Assembly (NCBI GenBank): GCA_934157205.1 | Contig: CAKPHJ010000008.1 | Coordinates: forward strand, 1-48,625 | DNA: 48,625 nt | Direction: 5' to 3' | Source of the DNA: an uncultured Clostridia bacterium | GTDB lineage: Bacteria > Bacillota > Clostridia > TANB77 > CAG-508 | Shown: piece after piece, positions 35,399-43,760 of the stretch | Layout of the letters: the number at the start of each line of letters is the position of its first letter | How positions within the stretch are numbered: position 1 is the stretch's first letter | Made by a program: the position numbers and the translations under genes | The notes under the pieces: generated by a model | Seen by the model: the letters and a program-made list of their open reading frames with translations, nothing else | Database searches by the model: none | What the model was told of the DNA's origin: nothing

Positions 35399-36350
35399 TT
35401 ATTCTTTATTTGTTGCTTGTTCTAAATCTAATAATTCTTGCCATCTATTGTCAACTTCTTTTTGGAATTCTTCAATCATCCATTCATTACCAGGTTTAAA
35501 CATATGTTTAAATCTTTTTTGAGGTTTTAAAAATTCTTCTATTGGTAATTTTTTAGCAGGTTTATAGTTTATGATGTATTTTCCATTTATTACTTCATAT
35601 AATGGCCAATAACATGTTTCTACAGCTAATTTGTTAATTTGCATTAACATATCTGTTGGATATCCCCAACCTCTAGGGCAAGGAGCCATTACGTTTAAAA
35701 AAGCAGGTCCTTTTGTATAAATAGCTTTTTCTGATTTTTCATATAAATCTTTAAAATTCATATATCCTAATGTTTGTGCAACATATGGAATATGATGTCC
35801 AACCATAATTTTGCTTAGGTCTTTTCTAGGTTGTAATTTTCCGAGGAATTGCTTTACCAGCTGGTGATGTTGTTGTATCTGCAAATTTTGGTGTTGCAGA
35901 TGAACGTTGTATACCAGTATTCATGTATGCACCATTGTCATAACATACATAAACCATATCATGTCCACGTTCCATTGCACCAGATAAACTTTGTAGACCT
36001 ATATCATATGTTCCTCCATCTCCACCAAAAGCTATAAATTTTGTTTCACCTTCTGGTAGTTTACCTTGTTTTTTCATAGATTTGTATGCGGCCTCTACAC
36101 CAGATAATGTACTACCAGCACATTCAAAAGCTGTATGAATGAAAGAATCTGTCCAAGCTGTATATGGATAAATAAATGTTGAAACTTCCATACAACCTGT
36201 AGCATTTGCAACAACAGCATGATCTTCTGGTTTTAGTGCTCTCATAATCATTCTAGCTACAGCAGGGGCACCACAACCAGCACACATTCTATGACCAGCT
36301 GTAAATCTTGAAGGTTTATTAGCAATAACTTCTTTTAAATTGTATGCCAT
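35399..36350 (-). CDS. porB: 2-oxoacid (pyruvate):ferredoxin oxidoreductase beta subunit, recoded at CGG
   Basis: Corrected length is 316 aa. This subunit binds thiamine diphosphate and an Fe-S cluster: CAGCGAPAVARM (two Cys), FGGDGGTYDIGLQSLSGAME (TPP-binding GDG) and YDNGAYMNTGIQRSSATP are visible. After Pro169 in TSPAGKAIP the frame meets CGG (plus-strand CCG at 35841-35843) and stops six codons later. Skipping one base gives GKLQPRKDLSKIMVGHH, then APCPRGWGYPTDM, the conserved C-terminal half. The start follows AAGGAGG inside the porA 3' end. It oxidises pyruvate (or a related 2-oxoacid) with CoA and reduces ferredoxin. Confidence 0.93.
35841..35843 (-). other. In-frame CGG, +1 recoding site 8 (PorB, minus strand)
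   Basis: On the minus strand CCT CGG AAA ATT in frame 0. Skipping the C gives CCT GGA AAA TTA (Pro-Gly-Lys-Leu). It is the only site on the minus strand, so the pattern follows the coding strand and not one DNA strand. Confidence 0.87.
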
Positions 36351-36351
36351 T

Positions 36352-37542
36352 TTATTTTTCCTCCTTTCTTAAACCAAGATATCTATATGGATTTTCTACT
36401 TTTTTATTTTTTGCAATTTCTTGTAAATCAGAAAATACAGATTCAATATCTTCTGCTCTGGTATCTCTACCACCAATTCCATAAATATAGTTAACAGCTG
36501 GAACTTTGCAGTTATTTACATACATTCCAGATACAACATCTTCAAATAAGGCACCACCAGCAGCGTTTAAAGAATCAGCTCTGTCTAGAATAGCTACAGC
36601 TTTTAAATGAGATAAAGCTTCTGCAACTTCTTCAGAAGGGAATGGTCTATAAACACGAATTTTTAATAAACCAGCTTTAATTCCTTTTTTTCTTAAATTA
36701 TCAATTACAAATTTTGTTGTACCAGCAGTAGAATTCATACAAACAATAGCAATTTCGCTATCTTCTAATTTGTAGCTTTCAAAAAGACCATAACTTCTTC
36801 CTGTTAATTTTTCAAAATCTTTAGCTACATCTAAAATTACTTGTTTAGCATTTTTCATTGCTTCAGCTTGTTGAGCTTTATGTTCAAATAAATAAGCTTG
36901 TAAATCTAATGGACCAACAGCCATTGGTTCTTTTGAATTTAATAAGTAATGTTCTGGTTGGTATTTTCCAACAAATTCTTTTACTTTTTCATCTTCAACT
37001 AATTCTATATTTTCTATAGCATGTGAAGTAATAAATCCATCTTGACATACCATTAATGGTAATAAAACGTTTTTATTTTCAGCAATTCTATGTGCCATTA
37101 AAGTATTATCATATGCTTCTTGATTTGTTTCAGAAAACAACATAATCCAACCACTATCACGAACTCCCATGGCATCAGAGTGATCGCAGTGTATATTTAA
37201 AGGACCTGATACAGCTCTATTTACTAGTGATAAAACAATAGGTAATCTTAAGCTTGAAGCTATATAAATCATTTCCCACATTAAAGACAAACCATTTGCT
37301 GAAGTAGCTGTCATAGCTCTTGCACCTGCAGCTTCTGCTCCAATACATGCTGACATAGCACTATGTTCACTTTCAACTGCTACAAATTCAGTATCTACTG
37401 AACCATTTGAAACAAATGTTGAAAAATATTGTGGTATTTCTGTTGAAGGTGTTATAGGAAAAGCAGCAACTACATCTGGATTGATTTGTTTCATAGCAGT
37501 AGCAGTAGCTTCATTTCCACTTAATCTTTCTCTTATACTCAT
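36352..37542 (-). CDS. porA: 2-oxoacid (pyruvate):ferredoxin oxidoreductase alpha subunit
   Basis: This 396-aa protein begins with the pyrimidine-binding domain (LSGNEATATAMKQINPDVVA, AFPITPSTEIPQYF), followed by VAVESEHSAMSACIGAEAAG and TATSANGLSLMWEM, all typical of PorA/VorB. Late segments RVYRPFPSEEV and GIGGRDTR fit. It forms the active site with PorB. The ribosome site AAGGAAG precedes ATG 37542. Pyruvate is the likely substrate from the gene set; 2-oxoisovalerate cannot be excluded. Confidence 0.93.
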   Translation of the reverse strand: MSIRERLSGNEATATAMKQINPDVVAAFPITPSTEIPQYFSTFVSNGSVDTEFVAVESEHSAMSACIGAEAAGARAMTATSANGLSLMWEMIYIASSLRLPIVLSLVNRAVSGPLNIHCDHSDAMGVRDSGWIMLFSETNQEAYDNTLMAHRIAENKNVLLPLMVCQDGFITSHAIENIELVEDEKVKEFVGKYQPEHYLLNSKEPMAVGPLDLQAYLFEHKAQQAEAMKNAKQVILDVAKDFEKLTGRSYGLFESYKLEDSEIAIVCMNSTAGTTKFVIDNLRKKGIKAGLLKIRVYRPFPSEEVAEALSHLKAVAILDRADSLNAAGGALFEDVVSGMYVNNCKVPAVNYIYGIGGRDTRAEDIESVFSDLQEIAKNKKVENPYRYLGLRKEEK

Positions 37543-37635
37543 ATTTAATCTTCCTTGTTATATTATTTAGGTTTTTAATTGGATTTACCCATAAACCATT
37601 TATGTTATACTAGAAAATTTATCATTTCTTAATTA

Positions 37636-37926
37636 TTAGTCTTCTTTCATTTCTATTGCTGAGAAAGGACATACTTTTGCACATATGCCACATCCTTTAC
37701 AATAATCAAAATCAAAATCTTCTCTTTTTTGATCTTTGTTTACTGGAATTGCATCATCTGGACAAACAGGGAAGCATAGCCCACATTGTTTACATTTTTC
37801 TTTAATAAATACTGGACGAGAACTTCTCCAATCACCAGTTTTAAATTCTCTAGCATTTCCAGCAGTATAAATATTTCCACCAATTGTTAGTTTTTCCATT
37901 GGTGTAGTATTATTTATTTCACTCAT
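37636..37926 (-). CDS. porD: 2-oxoacid:ferredoxin oxidoreductase delta subunit (2[4Fe-4S] ferredoxin-like)
   Basis: This 96-aa subunit has two cluster motifs, CKQCGLCFPVCP and CKGCGICAKVCP, after a short N-terminal extension with GDWRSSRPVF. It passes electrons from the catalytic subunits to external ferredoxin. Its ATG overlaps the porG stop as ATGA, so the two are coupled. Confidence 0.95.
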   Translation of the reverse strand: MSEINNTTPMEKLTIGGNIYTAGNAREFKTGDWRSSRPVFIKEKCKQCGLCFPVCPDDAIPVNKDQKREDFDFDYCKGCGICAKVCPFSAIEMKED

Positions 37927-38501
37927 AGCTTTTTAACCTCCTTTAATGCCATTTCTAATGCCTTCATATTTCCTTCAATAACTTCAGTTTTTTTAGCAAA
38001 TTTATGTTTAAAAGAACCTTTCATGTCTTCTAAGAATTCTTCTGGAGACATTATACCGCTAACTTTAACAATAGCAGCAAGCATAGGTGTATTTGGAAAG
38101 TATCTGCCTAATGCTTCTTCAGAAATTTTTCTTGCGTTAATTGTGTAAATATTGCCTTTATATCCATGTAAAACAGTTGATAAATAATCAAGAGATTTTG
38201 TTGTATTTATTACAATTGCTCCTGTTTCTTTTAAACCAGATGTTACATTAACAGTTTCAAGTAAAGTATCATCAACTACAACAACATAATCAGGTTCATA
38301 AATGTTACTATGAATTGTAATAGGGTTATTGCTTATACGATTGTAAGCTGTTATAGGTGCACCCATTCTTTCAGGACCATATTCTGGGAAACCTTGAATA
38401 TATTTTCCTGTATTAAATGCGGCATCTGCAAGTAATAGTGATGCTGTTTTTGCACCTTGACCACCTCTACCATGCCATCTTATTTCTATAAGGTTATTCA
38501 T
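37923..38501 (-). CDS. porG: 2-oxoacid:ferredoxin oxidoreductase gamma subunit
   Basis: This 192-aa protein begins MNNLIEIRWHGRGGQGAKTA, the family hallmark, followed by GFPEYGPERMGAPITAYNRI. ATG 38501 is preferred because the GAAAGG site lies about 11 nt before it. ATG 38510 would nearly touch the site. It is the first gene of the por operon, read from the promoter at 38535-38563. Its GGT codon after AGC shows that C|GGT across codons is read normally here. Confidence 0.93.
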   Translation of the reverse strand: MNNLIEIRWHGRGGQGAKTASLLLADAAFNTGKYIQGFPEYGPERMGAPITAYNRISNNPITIHSNIYEPDYVVVVDDTLLETVNVTSGLKETGAIVINTTKSLDYLSTVLHGYKGNIYTINARKISEEALGRYFPNTPMLAAIVKVSGIMSPEEFLEDMKGSFKHKFAKKTEVIEGNMKALEMALKEVKKL

Positions 38502-38534
38502 TTTATTCATTCCTTTCCGCTTTAATTTGTAATA

Positions 38535-38563
38535 AGTATATGACTATTTAATTTCAATGTCAA
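38535..38563 (-). promoter_or_regulatory. Promoter of the por operon
   Basis: On the minus strand, TTGACA (38563-38558), 17-bp spacer, TATACT (38540-38535). Near-consensus sigma-A promoter about 35 bp upstream of porG. Confidence 0.8.
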
Positions 38564-38634
38564 GTAGATTTGAACGGTTGGTTTAGGTTAAAATGCATGA
38601 TTTATAGGATAATGATTTGATAAAAACTAATATA

Positions 38635-38823
38635 AAAAAACATTGAACATATAATTTTAAAATTCAATGACGAATGTGAATGGAAAAATTTTAGAAATTC
38701 TTACGAAATTTTCTGGAAAGAGTTCGCGAATAGCGGAAGGGTGCCAGAAAATAAGTTAGAATTTCTAAAATTTTATAATAAACCGAGGAATTGAATTTTA
38801 AAATTATATGTTCAGTGTTTTTT
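38635..38823. repeat. 189-bp nested three-stem hairpin element
   Basis: Three concentric inverted repeats: outer arms 38635-38668 and 38790-38823 (34 bp, one G-U), middle arms 38685-38701 and 38758-38774 (17 bp, perfect), and inner arms 38708-38716 and 38744-38752 (9 bp, perfect). The 27-nt apical loop is GC-richer and contains TTCGCGAA. It has no open frame. It could be a MITE with long terminal inverted repeats or a structured RNA. It fills most of the 38511-38914 gap upstream of the por promoter. Confidence 0.8.
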
Positions 38824-38889
38824 AGTAGTAATAATAAAAATCATTAGCCTGTAAATCATTCTATTTTGATAAATAAATTTGATGAAATA

Positions 38890-38925
38890 GAAAAAAATAG
38901 GAGTTTTAAAATTCCTATTTTTTTT
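38890..38925 (-). terminator. Terminator of the small basic protein gene
   Basis: AAAAAAATAGGA and TTCCTATTTTTTTT pair around an AT loop. The structure overlaps the stop codon of the 52-aa gene. Confidence 0.65.
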
Positions 38926-39073
38926 CTGTTTTTTTAGTTTTTGGAACAACAATGTTTGTTGGTTTTTGTTTTGCTGATTTTGGCTTACTACTACTAATAT
39001 TGTCATATGCAGGAGAAATTTCTAAAGTTGATCCATCACCTTCAACAATTTCTAAATTATTTTGATCTTTCAT
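38915..39073 (-). CDS. Small protein with basic C-terminal tail
   Basis: A 52-aa protein (MKDQNNLEIVEGDGSTLEIS, ending PKTKKTEKK) with a very strong GGGAGG ribosome site. The first half is acidic and the tail Lys-rich, with many Ser/Pro. I recognise no family. The strong site, clean stop and terminator support a real gene. It lies between the YczE-like gene and the hairpin element. Confidence 0.65.
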   Translation of the reverse strand: MKDQNNLEIVEGDGSTLEISPAYDNISSSKPKSAKQKPTNIVVPKTKKTEKK

Positions 39074-39146
39074 AATTTATCCTCCCGAGTTATTTATATA
39101 CATATATTAACATAGTATAGTGATTTTATCAAGGAGATTTTTGATA

Positions 39147-39758
39147 TTAAAAGAATTTTGCATGTATTTTTTTTCTGTAGTATGTAATAATATATCCCAT
39201 TAGTAAAGCTGTTAATACTGTAGCAATACCAACAGTTCCACCTAAAAAGAAACCAATTACAACACATATAATATCTTGGATCATACGAACTACACCATAG
39301 TCTTTTTTTAGTTTATTTGCAGCAATTACTCCAAGTGAGTCATATGGTGCAACACCTTGATTTCCTTCCATATACATAGCTACGCCATATGCTGTTACAA
39401 ATAATCCTATTACCATTAATAGGAAAGATTCTACTAAAGATTTTTCTGGTAAAAAGCTATATAAAAATTTGAAAAAATCTGCAGTATATCCTACTAAAAC
39501 CATATTAACTAGTGTACCTAAACCGATATCTTTTCTACTAAATACAAGAGGAAAGATAAATAAAATTAAGTTCATTATTAATTGGCAAGTACCAAATGAA
39601 TTACCTGTAATTTTAGAAAGTCCCATATTAAAACATGTAAATGGATCTGTACCTAAACCCGCTCTTACAGATAAAGAAATTCCAAAACCAATAATTATTA
39701 CACCTAGAATTACAAAAATTGAATTGTATGTTTTTGTATTTTTTTCTATTTTTAACAT
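39147..39758 (-). CDS. YczE/YitT-family integral membrane protein
   Basis: This 203-aa protein has about five to six TM helices. Typical features are GFGISLSVRAGLGTDPFTCF near the N-terminus, VGYTADFFKFLY and NQGVAPYDSLGVIAANKL. The family is widespread in Firmicutes and of unclear transport function. ATG 39758 is chosen because GAAAGGA lies about 10 nt upstream. ATG 39776 at the site itself is less likely. It has its own promoter at 39800-39828. Confidence 0.82.
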   Translation of the reverse strand: MLKIEKNTKTYNSIFVILGVIIIGFGISLSVRAGLGTDPFTCFNMGLSKITGNSFGTCQLIMNLILFIFPLVFSRKDIGLGTLVNMVLVGYTADFFKFLYSFLPEKSLVESFLLMVIGLFVTAYGVAMYMEGNQGVAPYDSLGVIAANKLKKDYGVVRMIQDIICVVIGFFLGGTVGIATVLTALLMGYIITYYRKKIHAKFF

Positions 39759-39799
39759 AATAACAAATCCTTTCATTTTAATTTAAAAATTCACTCTTT

Positions 39800-39828
39800 A
39801 TTATACACTAAAATAAAATAAAGGTCAA
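39800..39828 (-). promoter_or_regulatory. Promoter of the YczE-like gene
   Basis: Minus strand TTGACC (39828-39823), 17-bp spacer, TATAAT (39805-39800). Confidence 0.75.
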
Positions 39829-39847
39829 TAAAAATAATTAAAAAAGC

Positions 39848-39876
39848 TTGACATAATAATTAAATCATGAAATAAT
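39848..39876 (+). promoter_or_regulatory. Promoter of scpB
   Basis: TTGACA (39848-39853), 17-bp spacer, AATAAT (39871-39876), divergent from the YczE-like promoter 20 bp away. Confidence 0.7.
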
Positions 39877-39916
39877 GTATAAATAAAAAGTGTTTATGCA
39901 AAGAATGGGGTAAACA

Positions 39917-40501
39917 ATGGAAATAAATAAAATAAAATCAATAATAGAAGCAATCTTATTTGCAGCTGGGAGAGAAGTTACAAAAAAAGAATTAATATTA
40001 AATTTAGAAATTTCAGAAGAAGAAATAGAAAAAATAATAGAAAGTATGAAAGAAGACTACAAAAAAGAGAATAGAGGAATTGAATTAATAACCATAAAAG
40101 ATGGATATCAATTGTGTACAAAAAAAGAACTATATGACTACATATATCCTATTTTAGATAAAAGAAACAAACCAAATTTATCAAATGCATCATTAGAAAC
40201 ACTAGCAATTATTAGCTATAATCCGAGAATAACAAGGGCAGAAATTGAAGCAATAAGAGGGGTTTCGGCAGATGCATGTGTATATAAACTTCTAGAATAT
40301 GGTTTAATTGAAGAAGCTGGTAAAACAGACCTTCCTGGAAAGCCAATGTCATATAAAACTACAAATGAATTTTTAAAAATGTTTGGATTTAGTTCTTTAG
40401 AAGAACTTCCTGAATTGCCAAAATATAAATTAGATAGCAATAGACAAATTGTTATAGATGAATTAGAAGAAAATACAAAAGAAGAACAAAATAATAAATA
40501 A
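39917..40501 (+). CDS. scpB: Segregation and condensation protein ScpB
   Basis: This 194-aa protein has two winged-helix domains. Family features are IKSIIEAILFAAGREVTK, LETLAIISYNPRITRAEIEA, IRGVSADACVYKLLEYGLIE and GKPMSYKTTNEFLKMFG. ScpB binds kleisin ScpA in the SMC complex that compacts and segregates the chromosome. scpA is not adjacent. A GGGGTAA site precedes ATG 39917. Confidence 0.94.
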   Translation: MEINKIKSIIEAILFAAGREVTKKELILNLEISEEEIEKIIESMKEDYKKENRGIELITIKDGYQLCTKKELYDYIYPILDKRNKPNLSNASLETLAIISYNPRITRAEIEAIRGVSADACVYKLLEYGLIEEAGKTDLPGKPMSYKTTNEFLKMFGFSSLEELPELPKYKLDSNRQIVIDELEENTKEEQNNK

Positions 40502-40526
40502 AATAAAAAAAGAAAGAGGGAGTAAA

Positions 40527-41819
40527 ATGAAATTATCACAAACAGGAATGGGAAATATAAAATTAAATAATATAGATGAAATGTATCCAGGACAAAGTAT
40601 TTTATTACAAACAGGGCAATTAGTTCAATATGGTGCGGGCTTATTTGGATATAATACAATTCCTTTACTAGTTAGAAGAAATGTAGAAAAAATAATAGTA
40701 GATACACTTAATAAATATGGCTGCATAGAAGTGTTATTACCAACATTGCAACCAGATACAATATGGAAAAATTCTGGTAGATATGAACAATATGTAAATG
40801 ATGGAACAATGCTAATAACAGAATCAAATAAAGGTATATTTTGTTTAGCTCCTACTGGTGAGGAAGCAATGGTTGAATTTGCGAAAGAAAAATTGAAATC
40901 ATATAAAAATTTACCAGTTACATATTATCAAATAGGAGAAAAATATAGAAATGAAATAAGAACCAGAGGGTATTTACTAAGAGGAAAAAGCTTTCCTATG
41001 TTAGATGCATATAGTTTTGATACAAATTCAAAAAATATGGAAATATCATATGAAAATGTAAGAAATGCATTTTTAGAAATATTTAAAAAAATTGGATTAG
41101 ATGTTATCCCTATTGTAGCAGATAATGGAGCAATGGGTGGAAAAAGATCAGAAGAATTTATGCTAATATCTGAACAAGGTGAAGATAAAATTTTATATGA
41201 CGAAAAATTAAAAATAGGACTTAATACAGAAATATTAGAAAGAGAAAATTATAAAGAATATTTAAAAGAAGAATATGGAATAGAAGATATATCAAACTTT
41301 AAAGAAATAAGAACAATGGAATTAGGTCATATTTTCCAACTTGGTACAAGATATTCAGAAATGATGAACGGAAAATTCATAAACAAAGAAGGCAAAGAGA
41401 AATTATATTATATGGGTTGTTATGGAATAGGTGTAAGTAGAACTGTTGCGGCACTTTATGAAAATTGTTTAATAAATGACGAAAAATGGGGAGCAGTTGG
41501 TTTTTCACTACCAAAATCAGTAGCACCATATAAACTTCAAATTATTCCTAAAATGGATGATGAGGAAAAATTAAAAAGAGCTATAGAAATATATGAAAAT
41601 TTAAAAAAAGAAAATATTGAAACAATCTTAGATGATAGAGAAACAATTAATATTGGTGCAAAAATAAGAGATTGTAAAGTTCTTGGAACACCATATGTTA
41701 CAGTAATTGGAGACAAAACACCAAAAGATAAATTAGAAATAGAAAATTTAAAAACAGGTGAAAAAACAATAATAAATATAGATGAAATAAAAACATTTAT
41801 TGAAAAAAACTATAATTAA
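40527..41819 (+). CDS. Prolyl-tRNA synthetase-like protein, short form without editing insert
   Basis: This 430-aa class II aminoacyl-tRNA synthetase has motif 1 VEKIIVDTLNKYGCIEVLLP, motif 2 YRNEIRTRGYLLRGKSFPM, motif 3 GCYGIGVSRTVAALYE and an anticodon-binding domain from about residue 330 (VAPYKLQIIPK, ETILDDRETINIGAKIRD). Bacterial-type ProRS is usually about 570 aa with an editing insertion between motifs 2 and 3. That insert is absent here, giving a shorter enzyme as in some mitochondria and alphaproteobacteria. It charges tRNA-Pro with proline. Start ATG 40527 follows AAAGAGGGAG. Confidence 0.88.
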   Translation: MKLSQTGMGNIKLNNIDEMYPGQSILLQTGQLVQYGAGLFGYNTIPLLVRRNVEKIIVDTLNKYGCIEVLLPTLQPDTIWKNSGRYEQYVNDGTMLITESNKGIFCLAPTGEEAMVEFAKEKLKSYKNLPVTYYQIGEKYRNEIRTRGYLLRGKSFPMLDAYSFDTNSKNMEISYENVRNAFLEIFKKIGLDVIPIVADNGAMGGKRSEEFMLISEQGEDKILYDEKLKIGLNTEILERENYKEYLKEEYGIEDISNFKEIRTMELGHIFQLGTRYSEMMNGKFINKEGKEKLYYMGCYGIGVSRTVAALYENCLINDEKWGAVGFSLPKSVAPYKLQIIPKMDDEEKLKRAIEIYENLKKENIETILDDRETINIGAKIRDCKVLGTPYVTVIGDKTPKDKLEIENLKTGEKTIINIDEIKTFIEKNYN

Positions 41820-41987
41820 AATCTAATAAGTTTCAAACTATAACGAAAATTGAAAAAACAAAATAAAAAACTTCACAAAAAAGTTACAAATAATATTTAT
41901 TTTGATAACAATATTTCATTAATATCTACATATACTAAAAAGATCAAATAATTTTACGAATGATGATTTTGAAAGGAGTAGATATAT

Positions 41988-42644
41988 ATGAAAAATACAA
42001 AAATAAATGAAAATTTAATAAAAATGGAGAATTTTTTAGATTATAATGAACCTGTAAAAACAGGAGAAAAAACTTTTGAAAAATTAATGTTTATATATTC
42101 AATGGCTATAAAAGAAATAAATACCAAAATTGAAATTTTAAAAGATGAGTTCAAAATTTTTTATAACTATGATTTAATAGATCATGTAAATACAAGAATA
42201 AAAAAACCCGAAAGTATAATAAATAAAATGAAAAATAAAGAATTAGAACTAACTTATAATCAAATGATAGAAAATATCAATGATATAGCAGGAATCAGAA
42301 TAATATGTCAGTTAAAAAAAGACATATTTACAATAAAAAATTTAATAGAAAAATTACCAGGTGTACATATATTAAAAGAAAAAGACTATGTAAACAATCC
42401 TAAAAAAAGTGGTTATTCTAGTTATCATATTATAGCAGAAGTACCAGTTATGTTATCTCAAAATATTATTTATGTAAAAGTAGAAATTCAAATACGAACA
42501 ATGGCTATGGATTTTTGGGCTAGTTTAGAACATAAAATGAAATACAAAAATAAAAAAGAAGTTAATAAAAAGGTATCTAAAGAATGGATAAATTGTGCAA
42601 AAGTTATAAATAACTTAGATAATAAAATAGCAGAATTAAATTAA
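41988..42644 (+). CDS. Small alarmone synthetase (RelA/SpoT synthetase domain)
   Basis: This 218-aa protein has a single RelA/SpoT nucleotidyltransferase domain: NDIAGIRIICQLKKDIFTI, the loop PKKSGYSSYHIIAEVPV, and EIQIRTMAMDFWASLEHKMKYK. These match RelQ/YjbM-type small synthetases that make (p)ppGpp from ATP and GTP or GDP. No HD hydrolase or TGS/ACT domain is present. AAAGGAG precedes ATG 41988. The 168-bp gap upstream shows no clear promoter. Confidence 0.92.
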   Translation: MKNTKINENLIKMENFLDYNEPVKTGEKTFEKLMFIYSMAIKEINTKIEILKDEFKIFYNYDLIDHVNTRIKKPESIINKMKNKELELTYNQMIENINDIAGIRIICQLKKDIFTIKNLIEKLPGVHILKEKDYVNNPKKSGYSSYHIIAEVPVMLSQNIIYVKVEIQIRTMAMDFWASLEHKMKYKNKKEVNKKVSKEWINCAKVINNLDNKIAELN

Positions 42645-42661
42645 TAAAATTTAAACACGAG

Positions 42662-42695
42662 CAAATAAGAAAATTTAATTTTTCTTATTTGTTTT
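42662..42695 (+). terminator. Terminator after the alarmone synthetase
   Basis: CAAATAAGAAAA (42662-42673) pairs with TTTTCTTATTTG (42680-42691), followed by TTTT. Confidence 0.8.
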
Positions 42696-42698
42696 GTT

Positions 42699-42727
42699 TT
42701 GACAACAAAAAGTCTATATGTTATAAT
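42699..42727 (+). promoter_or_regulatory. Consensus sigma-A promoter
   Basis: TTGACA (42699-42704), 17-bp spacer, TATAAT (42722-42727): exact consensus, directly after the terminator and driving the 312-aa surface protein gene. Confidence 0.88.
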
Positions 42728-42773
42728 TTGAAGTGCAAAAATAATTAAAGAAAAATAAAAAGAGGTGGAATTA

Positions 42774-43712
42774 TTGAACCAAATATTAAGTACACAAAAT
42801 AGTAAAGGAAAAAAGGAAAAATTAAATTCGAATGGCCCAATAGAAATAAAAAAAATTGTTAAATTTTTTTCAATAATAATATTATTATTTGGCATTTGTT
42901 TAATAGGAACAGGTTCATATTCAATGTATAAAGAATCACAAAATGGAAAATCTAAAATAAAGCCAACAATAAATATAGTACAAGAAACACCAGAATCAAA
43001 TGAAATAACATTAAATGTAACACATAATAAATCATTATCAAAAGTAACATATAACTGGAATAATGGAGAAGAAACAGAAATTCAATGTAATGGCAAAAAG
43101 AATGTAGAACAAAAAATAGAAATACCATCAGGAGAAAATAAATTAACAATAACGGCAATTGATATAAATGGTTTAGAAAGTAAAGCAGAAAGACAATATA
43201 CAATAGAAGGAGACATTAAAATAAACATAGAAAGTGAAAATCCTAAAATAAAAATAACTGCAAGTGGAAAAAATCAATTATCATATATGACATATAGATG
43301 GGACGAAGATGAAGAAACAAAAGTAGATATAAATGACGCACAAATTGAACAATTAATTGATGTGCCATCAGGACAACATAAATTAACAGTAATTGTTGTT
43401 GATGAAAATAATCAAACAGAAACAAAAGAGCAAGATGTAATGGGTTCTAAAAAACCTAACCTTGAAGTAACTGCAGATGGAACTGAAAATTTTGTTATAA
43501 AAGCATCTGATGAACAAGGAATAAAAAAGGTAGAATTTATAATAAATGAAACAAAGAAAATGAAAATTGACTTGGATCAAGTAAAACCACTTGAAGAAAG
43601 AAAAACATTTGAATATAAATATCCTTTACAAGACGGAGAAAATAAATTAGAAGTAAGGGTATATAATGAAAATGATGTAGTTGCAACATCAAGGGTAAAA
43701 TTTAACAAATAA
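42774..43712 (+). CDS. Membrane-anchored protein with Ig-like repeats
   Basis: This 312-aa protein has a short cytoplasmic N-terminus, one TM helix (about 29-50, IIILLFGICLIGTGSY) and an extracellular part made of three beta-sandwich-like repeats. Repeats 1 and 2 share YNWNNGEETE / YRWDEDEETK and IPSGENKLTITAID / VPSGQHKLTVIVVD, so they arose by duplication. Repeat 3 is more divergent (PLQDGENKLEVRVYNEND). TTG 42774 is preferred because AGAGGTGG sits upstream; GTG 42765 lies inside that site. No catalytic motif is seen. It may be an adhesion or envelope-structure protein. Function is unknown. Confidence 0.7.
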   Translation: MNQILSTQNSKGKKEKLNSNGPIEIKKIVKFFSIIILLFGICLIGTGSYSMYKESQNGKSKIKPTINIVQETPESNEITLNVTHNKSLSKVTYNWNNGEETEIQCNGKKNVEQKIEIPSGENKLTITAIDINGLESKAERQYTIEGDIKINIESENPKIKITASGKNQLSYMTYRWDEDEETKVDINDAQIEQLIDVPSGQHKLTVIVVDENNQTETKEQDVMGSKKPNLEVTADGTENFVIKASDEQGIKKVEFIINETKKMKIDLDQVKPLEERKTFEYKYPLQDGENKLEVRVYNENDVVATSRVKFNK

Positions 43713-43731
43713 CCTCCTACTATGTAGGAGG
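43713..43731 (+). terminator. Short hairpin after the Ig-like protein
   Basis: CCTCCTAC-TAT-GTAGGAGG is a perfect 8-bp stem starting right at the stop codon. Few T residues follow, so termination may be partial. Confidence 0.5.
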
Positions 43732-43760
43732 CTACTTATTGATAAGGGGAAGTTAACAAA

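Noticed and set aside
38635..38823. Retron msr-msd or group II intron
   Set aside because: There is no reverse transcriptase nearby and no intron domain V-like sequence was recognised.
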